Part shown: positions 13,101 to 21,474 of the stretch, piece after piece
Layout of the letters: every line of letters starts with the position of its first letter
How positions within the stretch are numbered: position 1 is the stretch's first letter
Assembly: GCA_002633025.1 (NCBI GenBank)
Contig: NMRB01002361.1
Coordinates: forward strand, 2,215 to 66,214
Direction: 5' to 3'
Length of the DNA stretch: 64,000 bases
Source: Notospermus geniculatus
Lineage: Eukaryota > Nemertea > Pilidiophora > Heteronemertea > Lineidae
The notes under the pieces: generated by a model
The model's input: the letters and a program-made list of their open reading frames with translations, nothing else
What the model was told of the DNA's origin: nothing
Databases searched by the model: none
Position numbers and translations under genes: made by a program

Positions 13101-16100
13101 ACTGGTCACAACATTTATCTCTGCCTATACAGTGACCCGTGCATGGTGTATGGTTTGCATTATTATGTAGGGGCCGTCTCATAAGTTGTTGGTAGTGGAA
13201 CACAAGTGGTGTTGATGGAGCTTTACAAAAACGTCAATTTCTCAAAAACTAAACGACGTATTTTGACAGTAACTTGCTTAATCACCTTTATTTTGGCATA
13301 ACTTCATTCTCGCCAAGGAATTTTGGTGAAAAATCCAGAAACAAAAACGTTTTTTTTTGGACCTTTTTTCAATGACAGATTACGCAATGAAGAAGTGAAT
13401 CTTGTGCAAAAACATTGATGCCCAGTTGTAGTCAACAAGATTTCTGACCTTATGCAGAAAACCGCATTTAAATTGGTTTGTTGGTTTATGAGATATTTGA
13501 GATAATAGGTGTTGATATTAATACGAACAAGACTGTACATGAAGAAACACATCTCAGAGCCCTTATGAAATCTTAGTCCAACCTGGGCGTAACTCTGTCT
13601 GAGCTTCTTGGCTTTAAGGTACTGTCACACTGAAGTAGTTCTCAAAACGTCCTGCCCCTTCCTAAAAAAATCGTAAAACGGGCTCGAACGTGTAACTTCG
13701 GCCAAATAATGCCTCGAAGTTCTGGAGCACCCTTCCCGTCCGAACTCGTCCATGAAGTTCGTAAAAAGACTAAAAAGTTGCCACTACGTCCACTCCGTTC
13801 ACACACAGTTTAAACCCGTTCGGCAACATTTTCAAGAACGTACTGAGAACTTGCTCAGTGTGATGGGGGGCATTACTGAGTAACAGGCTGCTGCCCCGTA
13901 GAAAACTATAACGATTTGACAATATTTTTGCCCCTGCTACTAGTAGGTCACCTTACATTTTGCAGTCGACGGTGGCTGGAGTGAATGGAAAAACACGTGC
14001 TCCTGCAAGACGACGAATGACACCGTGCGAATCCGGACCTGCACGAACCCTCCAAAGTATTTCACTGGTAAAGATTGCGTTGGACATGACAAGGAAACTG
14101 TCAAAGACGGATGTCTGAAGAGTAAGTATTAACCTGGTAGTGGTCAGAGGATGACGAACGTTTCTTGGACACCTTGAGAAGGAAGCTAGGAATCCACTGC
14201 TGATTTTCTACGTTGCGACTTGCTTCGCAACCTGCTAAACGGCCTGTCACACTGAAGTAGTTCTCAGAACGTCCCGCCCAAAACGTGTTACCCTTGGCCA
14301 AATAATGCATCGTTGTTCTGGAGCACCCTTCCCGTCTATGAAGATCGTAAAAAGACTGTAAAAAGTTGCCACTACGTCCACTCCGTTCGCACACAGTTGG
14401 AGGCCGTTCAGCAAAATTTTCAAGAACGTATTGAGAACTAGCTCAGTGTGATTGGGGCATAACTGCGATTGAATAAGATCGCAAGGAACTGACACCGGTC
14501 GCCGACCGATTGCCGACTGAAATTGGCCGCATCTTCGCCACTGGTGGAAATCACGTCTAGCTAGTCCATTACGGCGATCGAGTGCCCAGTTGCAAAGAAA
14601 GTCGCAACACAAAATCAGCTTGAAAATCAATGGTGGATTCCTAGACGGACCTTTGCTCCATCTGCATAATCTGTGACGCCGTATCAGCGATACGAGGAGA
14701 GTGCGGTCGACAGTTCTCACGGCAGGTGGCGCTGCAGTTGTTGTCGTTGTTCCTTGATTTAGGATTAGTGAGGTTTCGCAAATCTGACGAAACACGAAGT
14801 ACGAATTACGAAATTGGACTTCATTTCCATNATGTCCGGGGGGCAAATGTCCTAGAATCATTTCAGGAGATGGTTGGTACCAGAAATATCGCCTGCTGCA
14901 AGAGCGTCTTTTAGCGTACGACGTTAGATCGATAGAGTACGGTGTATATTTTTCGTTTCCGCAATAAATTTCGTAGCTACGAAGTGGAAATTTAAAAATT
15001 CAAGATGCACCAAAACTCTCTCGGTCTTACATGATATGCTAAAAGACGCGATGGCAGCAGGGACATTTGTGGTACCAACCATATCCAGAAATATTAAACT
15101 TGCGAAATCTCACTTATAAGCATACGTATGTCCAATAGATGGAACTACCATTCTCGGTGTTCATGAAGTCAGCTTTTTTCACTTTCTACAGCATGCCACC
15201 CAACTGCTACCACTGGTTCAACCAAGACCACTACCAGTAGCAAAACACCTACGCCTACTGCAATTGTCGCTACAACAACTGACGACGAGGAGGAGCCAAC
15301 CAAAAGTCCCCTAATAGTCTATGGTAAGACTGATAATTTTCCCTTCAACAGGAGCAATCAGCCGCGCTTATTGCCAAAAAGATGGCGGCAGAGTTCTGGG
15401 GAACAATACAAAAGAGAACTTTCTTGATTGGTGTTGAGTCAAACATGAATGGTTCCGTTAGGCTTTGAATTTGGCAGTAGTGACTCCTATTGGTCAACTG
15501 ACTGATAGTTCCTTTTGTAGGCCTTGTTTTTCTCGCCAAGCTATCCTAAATTTCGTGCAGTACAAAAAATCTACTTAATCCTCAACCTCATCTTCGGAAA
15601 TAAAAATGCAAATCGCTGTAGAACCCACGCATAACCACTCGATCGGTGTTCGTCGGGGCGTGTGGGCAAATATCGGCAACACAGTCCCATTACAATACGG
15701 TGCTGCCATCTAAAAAGAAGCAGTGTGGGCATCAATGGGCGTGTTTATTGATATCCTTATAGTTTAAAGTCCCGTAATGATATACGAATTAAGAATGTTT
15801 AAATTTTCCCATTCCGTTCAATTTCAGGTATCCCGATTCTCGCGTCACTGGTCGCCGTGGCGATCATCGTGACGATCGCTTTGTGCATCTACTGCTTCTG
15901 CTTCGCCAAGAAGGAGAAGGGCGAGCCGACCAAACCGAAACCAAACCAGGTCACACCTCACAACGGGAATATAGAGGAGGGTACGGGAAAACCTACGACC
16001 GGTCGGCCTTTTATAGCCAAACCAGTTAGGCAAAAAGTTGATTCGGCAGGAGTACCGAAACAGTATATTAATACGTTGCCCATATTCGGAGCCAATGCAG

Positions 16101-16447
16101 AAAAACGCGAACTATTTGGATACGAGAGCGGGGACTCTCAGACTTCACTTATTCGGGAGGATAGTAGGACGAGTACACCAGTAAATGCCTCTTTGCCTTC
16201 TGTGCAAGGACAGGAGGAGAATCTATACAGTGAGGTAGCCGCCCCGAAGGACGAGGTGGCTCCTCAAGTGGGTGGGGTACCAGTACTTGTAGGGGCGACC
16301 AAGTGGTCGTCTCGGACTTCCGACACGGCCCCTCCGCCAAGGGCCATCCATAGAATGATAACACCTCATACTATAAGCCTTCCGGGCAATACTATTATAC
16401 GCGCTGGTTCTGTTCTGGAGTCGGAAGATATACACGAAGTGACGTAA
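1..16447 (+). CDS. PLAT-TSP1 repeat single-pass membrane protein, gene 1 (5' end missing)
   Basis: Probable type I surface protein; no named orthologue recognised. Exons read: 1-126, 745-844, 1012-1117 (PLAT 1), 1410-1568 (TSP1), 1788-1982 (Thr-rich linker), 11006-11141, 11426-11546, 12257-12362 (PLAT 2), 13966-14121 (TSP1), 15192-15323 (linker), 15828-16447 (transmembrane and tail, stop at 16445-16447). All have GT-AG borders and the phases close across every junction, including the roughly 9-kb intron 1983-11005. PLAT is supported by the SAGTKADVF and KSGTKAEVF cores and by a late Cys/Trp-Pro-Asn segment. TSP1 is supported by WSQWTEW and GWSEW plus six Cys. PLAT domains are lipid/protein-binding beta sandwiches; TSP1 repeats are extracellular adhesion modules. 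The signal peptide and first exons lie upstream of the window. Modules 1 and 2 could belong to two genes, but no transmembrane exon was found after module 1 and the splice into module 2 is in phase. Confidence 0.8.
1410..1568 (+). CDS. Gene 1, TSP1 repeat 1 exon
   Basis: One phase 1-1 exon of 159 bp between acceptor CTAG at 1406-1409 and donor GTAAAA. It encodes about 53 residues starting VDGQWSQWTEWKCNCKK and ending near DGCAK. The W-x-x-W-x-x-W ladder, the RTRSRKCDSPP Arg strand and six cysteines are the marks of a thrombospondin type 1 repeat. The motif PPRYFTGDDCVGKG recurs as PPKYFTGKDCVGHD in the second repeat (13966-14121), so the two arose by module duplication. The Trp ladder is a possible C-mannosylation site by family knowledge. 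Confidence 0.85.
1788..1982 (+). CDS. Gene 1, Thr-rich linker exon 1
   Basis: A phase 1-1 exon of 195 bp after acceptor TTTTGCAG, with donor GTAGGT. It encodes DCNPSTTTSTTTT and further Thr/Ser/Pro, then a basic stretch (KGPVKRIVKTT) and an acidic one. It looks like an O-glycosylated stalk, as in the later linker exons of both genes. Its last nucleotide plus the first two of 11006 give Gly before VDYRVTMY of PLAT 2, so it can splice to the second module. It could instead lead to an unseen transmembrane exon of a separate gene, but none was found in 1983-11005. Confidence 0.7.
3303..4121. mobile_element. hAT-like non-autonomous element with GTTAC duplication
   Basis: Terminal inverted repeats CAGGCGCGGATCCAGG at the left and CCTGGATCCGCGCCTG at the right end. 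The element is flanked by a perfect 5-bp duplication GTTAC (3298-3302 and 4122-4126). About 819 bp, no transposase frame seen. The CAGG start and GGATCC core are common in hAT elements; the 5-bp duplication suggests the hAT5 group rather than the usual 8 bp. Confidence 0.75.
4560..4702. mobile_element. Near-perfect palindromic MITE
   Basis: A roughly 143-bp foldback: AAGGGCGGCTTTCCATTGGA at the left mirrors TCCAATGGAAAGCCGCCTT at the right, and the arms stay complementary to a GATC centre near 4630. No target duplication was read with certainty. Confidence 0.65.
7799..7969. mobile_element. hAT-like element with TTAGC duplication
   Basis: 171 bp with inverted ends CAGGGCCGTATTTAA and TTAAATACGGCCCTG and a perfect 5-bp duplication TTAGC (7794-7798, 7970-7974). 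The interior has long G and C runs. It is a different family from 3303 but has the same duplication length. Confidence 0.75.
8439..8860. mobile_element. Foldback MITE, full copy
   Basis: Left GGCCGTATTCAATAAGGGTG and right CACCCTTATTGAATACGGGCC ends, with long imperfect arms (CAGCGTACAAATTCTGCATT in both orientations). Possible CATG duplication at both edges. A truncated copy lies at 33829-34076. Confidence 0.7.
9100..9310. mobile_element. Foldback element rich in GCGATATCGC
   Basis: Left AAACATTGCGATATCGCAAG pairs with right CTTGCGATATCGCC. The interior contains CAGTCACCGCAGACTAGGCG. The element at 39985-40195 has the same ends and interior, so this is a dispersed family. Confidence 0.6.
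10190..10600. repeat. Dense GTCGCA/TGCGAC motif cluster
   Basis: In about 400 bp the hexamer GTCGCA and its complement occur many times, e.g. CGCAAACTATCGCAGACC, CAGATTGTCGCAAAATATCG and ATTCTGCGATACGTCTGCGA. GTCGCA copies dominate on the left and TGCGAC copies on the right, so the block is also a loose inverted repeat. Confidence 0.65.
11006..12362 (+). CDS. Gene 1, PLAT domain 2 exons
   Basis: Exons 11006-11141, 11426-11546 and 12257-12362. The first carries VDYRVTMYIYNAPKSGTKAEVF, the second PKSIGFLQTLSVTKAQTG, the third LCAPPACNFKWPNLIQRL. Phases (1-2, 2-0, 0-1) match PLAT 1 and the PLAT of gene 2. A 351-base assembly gap (11618-11968) lies in the intron between exons two and three and does not interrupt coding sequence. 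The later intron contains a 1-kb inverted repeat (12481-13552). Confidence 0.8.
11618..11968. other. Assembly gap
   Basis: 351 Ns in the intron between two PLAT 2 exons of gene 1. The sequence on both sides (TGTGTGGTATGACC; TCATACATTTGTATGATGAT) looks like a foldback repeat, which probably caused the gap. Confidence 0.99.
12481..13552. repeat. Large inverted repeat in gene 1 intron
   Basis: Two arms of about 390 bp: 12481-12880 (ACATGTACAGTCTTGTTCGT onward) and 13140-13552, its reverse complement with few changes, around a unique centre of about 250 bp. Both arms carry TCAATGTTTTTGCACAAGAT and its complement. This is likely a foldback transposon or a recent inverted duplication. Confidence 0.75.
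13614..13870. repeat. Dispersed repeat, copy upstream of TSP1 exon 2
   Basis: Contains GTCACACTGAAGTAGTTCTC, GGCCAAATAATGCCTCG, TTCTGGAGCACCCTTCCCGT and GTTGCCACTACGTCCACTCC, repeated in the same order at 14239-14460. Ends with GAGAACTTGCTCAGTGTGAT, which is complementary to its start, so it is a foldback element. Confidence 0.7.
13966..14121 (+). CDS. Gene 1, TSP1 repeat 2 exon
   Basis: A phase 1-1 exon of 156 bp (acceptor TTTTGCAG, donor GTAAGT). It encodes VDGGWSEWKNTCSCKTT and further sequence ending DGCLK, with the Arg strand VRIRTCTNPP. It is shorter in its first half than a canonical TSP1 and has only the first two Trp of the ladder. It is flanked on both sides by copies of the same dispersed repeat (13614-13870 and 14239-14460). 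Confidence 0.82.
14239..14460. repeat. Dispersed repeat, copy downstream of TSP1 exon 2
   Basis: Same order of blocks as 13614-13870 in direct orientation, slightly shortened. The two copies bracket the TSP1 exon 13966-14121. Confidence 0.7.
14763..15115. mobile_element. MITE with GTGAGGTTTCGCAA ends in gene 1
   Basis: Left TAGTGAGGTTTCGCAAATCT and right TTGCGAAATCTCAC. The interior AGATGGTTGGTACCAGAAAT and CGTTAGATCGATAGAGT is shared with 38207-38590 of gene 2, and both lie in the intron between the TSP1 and stalk exons. Confidence 0.7.
15192..16447 (+). CDS. Gene 1, stalk, transmembrane segment and cytoplasmic tail
   Basis: Exon 15192-15323 is a Thr/Ser/Pro stalk ending in an acidic stretch (DDEEEPTKSP). 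Exon 15828-16447 starts GIPILASLVAVAIIVTIALC, a single hydrophobic helix, followed by Cys residues and the stop-transfer KKEKGEPTKPK. About 175 cytoplasmic residues follow, with an ENLYSEV tyrosine site (ITIM-like, but Asn at -2 rather than a hydrophobic residue) and a C-terminal [10 protein letters not shown] motif shared with gene 2. The stop is TAA at 16445-16447. The tail is mostly low-complexity and probably disordered. Orientation with the N-terminus outside follows from the Cys-rich ectodomain and the basic tail. Confidence 0.85.
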
Positions 16448-16830
16448 ACCTTTTTTTACAAAAAATTAGGATTTTCAAATTCATGTTACGTTCTCAGCGA
16501 GCAAAAGGGTGAAGGTTCCAGCAAAGATGCTACGCCAGGGACCAGCAAACCCGATGACAGAAGCTCAGAATGACAAAATTCGAAGAATAGGAGCAGTCAG
16601 CCGCGCGTATTGCCAAAACATGGCAGCAGAGTTCTAGCCGACCAACACACGGGAAAATCCACGTGGTTGGTGCTCGATCAAGAATGAATGGGTCCGCTAT
16701 ATGCATTGAATTGGGCCGTAGTGACACCTATTGGTCAACTCACTGACAGTTTCTATTTTCTTTAGGGGTCGACCCACGTAAGGAAAACTGCACCGCAGAC
16801 TCAGTCATGTGCCTTATAGAGTTCTCAACT

Positions 16831-17005
16831 CAGGCGCGGATCCAGGGGGAGCACACCCGGCCCGTGCCCCCTCTATTTTGTGGAAAATGTTTAAAATTGA
16901 CCGGGAAATTTCAAAATTTTTAAAAGGTGTTAAAATTTGACCGAGGTTTTCCACGATGCGGGCGGGCTGTGCCCCCTCTTTCCCATGATTCTGGATCCGC
17001 TCCTG
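16831..17005. mobile_element. Short hAT-like element of the same family, CAACT duplication
   Basis: A 175-bp element with ends CAGGCGCGGATCCAGG and CTGGATCCGCTCCTG, flanked by the perfect 5-bp repeat CAACT (16826-16830 and 17006-17010). Same ends as the 819-bp element at 3303, with most of the middle lost. Inserted about 385 bp after the gene 1 stop. Confidence 0.75.
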
Positions 17006-17487
17006 CAACTGTTGATTGAAAACGGTCCATTTTATGTCAAGTGATACCCCGGTATCCGTCCATGTAGCCTACCTGTACGTGTTGGTGTTGTATTGTTGTA
17101 TACGATAGGAATCGAAGAGAAAGTCGCAATTAGATTTTATAAGAGATTTATAGCTACATGTATGTGTCCATCCTGTCGTAAGTAATAGGCCAGTCGTGAT
17201 CTACGGGGTCATACGCGATAGGCTGTGTCGTATCGGCGAACTGAGCCTAATGTGGCCGTACATATCAGATCACTTCGCAAACCCTTCTTGACTGTTTACG
17301 GTCGTCCCGTCTGTGTCCCTTATCCATCCCGATTTGATATGGGCAATTCGTTAAGGAACGTAGTCCGCCCTCATGAATTACTAAAGACCATAGACTTCCC
17401 TCTGTAATCCTCTCCTAATATAAACAAAGGCATTGCTGAAGCGTCACCAATCACGCGGCTGATATCAGTTCGCACACAAAGGTACCG

Positions 17488-17637
17488 ACCCAGGCGCAGA
17501 TCCAGAGGGGGGAGGGGGCGCCTCCCCTTTTGGCCAACAAATCTGTAAAATCGACCGTGAAATTCTGGAATTGAGCGCAAATTTCAGTGTTCCTAGCACA
17601 GGGCGCCCCCTCTTTTCCCAAATCCTGGATCCGCCCC
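17488..17637. mobile_element. Degenerate third copy of the GGATCC-ended element
   Basis: Left end CAGGCGCAGATCCAGAGG and right end CCTGGATCCGCCCCC. The right terminus has changed and no target duplication can be read. Interior resembles the 175-bp copy (CCCCCTCTTTTCCCA near the right end). Confidence 0.6.
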
Positions 17638-19307
17638 CATTCGGAACTTCCGAAGGCAACTGCTAGGCAATTTCCGTGACGGCTCGCATTTCCCCTCGGA
17701 CACAATTCCAAGGCAGCCATCTTGAAGGCGCAACGATTTCAATGCGTTTCTGGTGGTTTGGATGCGGTCGCCTCATCACACCCTGCGCATGAACGAAATA
17801 GTTCACACAAAAATGTTGCGTTCATCAATAATTGGCAGATTGGGTGACATATCGGTAAGTTTATATATAGTATGCCTCAACTTATCCAGGAAATAAGGTT
17901 GGATATCTTAGCAGGCCAAAATTCGGCGAAAATAGTTCCACGGTCGGTCACGTGGGTTTGTTGATAACAACATGGCTGCCTTGGACTTGTGTCCGAGGTG
18001 AAATGCGCCGCCCAGTGGATAGATAAGCAGTTCGCCTCAGGTCGTTCCGAATGATCCACCCCGAGACCGCGGCGCCATGTTGGCAGGAACCACAATATCG
18101 TCCCGCCAGTTGGGATAAGTATCCCTTTTCCCGTCAATTTTTCGACCTTTATTTTGTCGAAATTCATGGCGAATTGACGGAGCCACGGGCCACTATATGG
18201 TCCAAAAATAATTTCAAATCGTTTAAAACAGGACTTCCATATGATACCGAGTTCAGCAACGCAACAACTGTCTGCTTCCAGCAGGGCGAGCTCCTGCTGT
18301 CGGTTTTCGTCGGTCGCATACTTGGTGTATCCTGGATGGCTTGCAAGAGGTCATGCGTTTTTGAAATCCGGTCAAGTGATGGGGTCTTATGACATCCAAA
18401 GGAAACGGAAAGCCATTCGTTGCAAAATTTTCTATTTCTCTTCCGGTAACGTAAGATGTTCCTGTTGATGTACGGGTCGGACGGGACACAAGTGCAGCAT
18501 ATCAAAGCCAGCGGTACAGCTGAGAGAGCAGTGTCGCTCGATATTGGCGGCATTGCTTGTTTATTAATGGTGAAACATGGCCGAGAGTGGTCTCACACCC
18601 AAGGGTACCATCCACATTCTAAGGAGCGGTTATATTCAGCCGAATTCAATCATGACTGTTATACGTATGTGTAACCCTTTCATTGCTGGCTTCATTCAGT
18701 TTGAAAGTGATACCAAACCCTTAAAGCGCCACTTTCTATCTCGTGGCGGCCGACGTAACCTCGTGGGGGCCGACGTAACCTTTGACCTATAGGCAACCTC
18801 GTTTATGCATGCGCGACAACACAGTTCATCTATTTGTAGAATGATCTAAGTTACCAATAGGCATTGAGACTGTTGCACACATAAAGGAACGCATTGTACC
18901 TTACTTGATGAACGGTTAGTCACGCTGTGACACGCGTTGAACTTCTCAAGTGATGAAAAGGATGGCGGCCATTTTGTCAGCTAAGGTTTCGTTATGGTAT
19001 CAGTCTAGCCTAGGTTTTACAACTGGTTTTATACGGATTGGATAGACACCAGTCTTATCATGTTGGTTCCCAATTTCTCCGCCAGGGGAGGGATACCAAG
19101 GCATACGCCATACATACAGTGGCACTTTAAAAGTTACAGCAACACCTTTACCCGTTTGTGTATTTGAATGGCTTTGAAAATTCCTGCATGATCTCGACGA
19201 TGTTCTCAGAAGGTGACTAGGACCGCAATGAAGGATTTTAGAAATCGCTCCGTACTCTGAATGCCTTTGCAATGTAAAAGAACAACCTCATGTTAACGTT
19301 AGTGTTA

Positions 19308-19470
19308 CCATCCCTTACAAAAATGTCCCATGCACGTGGGGGGCCACGTGTAAATGACATAACCACGTGGTAGTGGGCGAATTTTACACCAAAAATGTGT
19401 AAAAGTACACAAAACATGGGTAAATTTCGCCCATTACCACGTGGTAATGTCATTTTTTTGTAAGGGATTG
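19308..19470. mobile_element. Foldback MITE
   Basis: CCATCCCTTACAAAAATG at the left mirrors CATTTTTTTGTAAGGGATTGG at the right. The interior includes CACGTGGTAGTGGGCGAATT and its near complement. Confidence 0.65.
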
Positions 19471-20694
19471 GTGGGACGATCTCTTAAACTCCCTGGCTAC
19501 TAGCTAGGAAAAGTATACGAATTTATTATGATAATGTGATCACGTGATAGCTGCAGCTAGATTCGTATTTCAGGAGAGTTCTTTTGTTTCGTAAAGTATT
19601 TTTGATGGGCAAGAGAAACTGCTGCCAGTAAAATGTGGTAACAATATTGTCTACTAGTCCATATCGCCTTCCTTTTCTAAACTAACATTGTACATATAAC
19701 TAAGAATACGTCCACATAGCCAGATCCCAGATTTTATTTTATTTATTCTGCCTACGTATTTTATATGTCGCTATCGTGTCCGATTATTTCCTAAATAAAT
19801 GCAAAAAATGTGTTATTTATAGCGTTACTAATTTCTGTCAAAAAGTATGGTTATTTGCAGGCTAACCCAGTCAAGAAGTAGAATATGGCATCTTTGGGCA
19901 GAAGAGCGACGTACCGTCGATATCATGTGGAAATGCACTCGCCTTACGAGCATTTCAATAAAAAAATTCACGCACTTATGTCTGGTTTTTAAGGAGAATA
20001 TTTCAACATGGGCGGAAGAGAAGCTTCTTTCATTTCCAAGCGTTTTGTGGTTCACTGCGTTCCAATAGGATAACAGTTGTATTTTTTTTACCAAAGCGCT
20101 CATAATGCCAGAAACGGAATCAGCACATTCATAGTTCTCTAAATAATTTTGAAATGTTTTCCCAACAACCATATAGATTTTTATCTTTCAAAAAAATCAC
20201 GTGGTTAGCAACCTACTGTTTTGTCATTGGCAACCACGCCATGAAACAGACGACAGTATGCAAATTTCCACAGTACCCGTATATTGGCGCGAGCGAAATA
20301 TAAATGGTAAAGAGGCTCTTGTTATTTGTGCATTCGTTGAGTGAACGCTTGTCAAGTGAAAACAGTACGCTTGCTATATGAGATCAATATCTTTTACCTC
20401 GGGAAGTGAAATATATTCCGCAGTGCTAATTCAAAATGATTCATGGCGTTTTTAGCGGATCGCATTCCGTTAGAGACGCTTGGATGCTGCGATACAATCC
20501 AAAGGAGATATTTAATCCGTCAGATTAACTTTTTGGAGGGCGGAGCGGACCCTGTTTTGTGCGCTTTGTTCGTGGAGTTATGGATGTATTGAAATGTACA
20601 GTATTACGATGATGAAAAGAAATCAACAATGTTTAAACAGGATTCCTTGTACATACACAAAATATTCGGAAAAGAGGTATGTAATGAGATATTA

Positions 20695-20812
20695 GTGAGG
20701 TTTCGCAAGCGCCCGGTTAGGCCCTACGACGACGTTTATTGAGTGGGTATACATGTACCCAAACAATAGATAAACGTTGTCGTATGGCCTAACCGGGCGC
20801 TTGCAAAACCTC
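20695..20812. mobile_element. Short MITE sharing the GTGAGGTTTCGCAAG end
   Basis: GTGAGGTTTCGCAAGCGCCC at the left and GGGCGCTTGCAAAACCTCAC at the right, with TA on both sides, so mariner-type insertion is likely. The arms continue for about 50 bp (GGTTAGGCCCTACGACGACG). Confidence 0.7.
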
Positions 20813-21221
20813 ACTATTACTAGCATTTAACGGCAATTTTCTTGACGATAGACGTCGTATTAAACCTTATTTCTTATACAAATGTATGTCCAAAACCATC
20901 AAATTCCGTGGTCAATGACCTGGTGGAGTTTAGTTCAGGGGTACAAACATTGCCTTTAAAAGTAAATTTTCGTGCCATAAAGCCGTACGGTCTCAAAACC
21001 ACGGCATCTGATCTGAATTCCATGGATTTCAATTAGGCCTAATATTTTAAAAAATCATATCCCTGTATAGAGGTTTTCGAGTCTTTCCACGGGTTAATTT
21101 TGTATTTGTATCACAAGCTCCTCATGTCCCTCACTCGGATGGGGTTTTCTTGCCCTTGCAAAGACACAAGGTAGAAGACACCACGGCTTACTGTCCCATA
21201 CAACGGACTGAAGAGCACGTG

Positions 21222-21395
21222 TAACGTTTTTCAGTGAGGCCCGTGAGCCAGTGTGACAATACAATAGATTGACGGAATAAGCGGCGACTTGACAATGGGC
21301 GACACACAGAGAAACAGCGAATCCGTCTCCCAGTGTGTTCCGAACAATGGGAATCACACAGAAAAATGGCCACACTGAAAAACGTTACACCGGGA
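21222..21395. mobile_element. CCGGTGTAACGTTTTT-family element
   Basis: TGTAACGTTTTTCAGTG at the left mirrors CACTGAAAAACGTTACAC at the right. Related pieces with the same terminal string lie at about 5630-5885, 22800-22965, 31165-31370 and 35940-35980; several share GACGGAATAAGCGGC. Confidence 0.6.
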
Positions 21396-21401
21396 ATGAA
21401 A

Positions 21402-21474
21402 TGGCCCGGCTGGATTCGAACCCGTGCCCTGCCGCTTGCTAAGCGGACGGGATACCAACTAGGCTATCAGGCTC
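21402..21474 (-). ncRNA. tRNA-like sequence (SINE head or tRNA pseudogene)
   Basis: Read on the minus strand: box A TAGCCTAGTTGG, an anticodon-arm-like CCGCTTAGCAAGCGG (AGC in a 7-base loop) and box B GGGTTCGAATCCA, total about 73 bases. The acceptor stem pairs only in part (about five of seven) and the T stem is imperfect, so a functional tRNA-Ala is unlikely. A tRNA-derived SINE or pseudogene fits better. Confidence 0.5.

Noticed and set aside
21402-21474. A functional tRNA-Ala(AGC) gene on the minus strand
   Set aside because: Box A and box B and the anticodon loop look right, but the acceptor and T stems are only partly paired and it abuts a MITE; kept only as tRNA-like.
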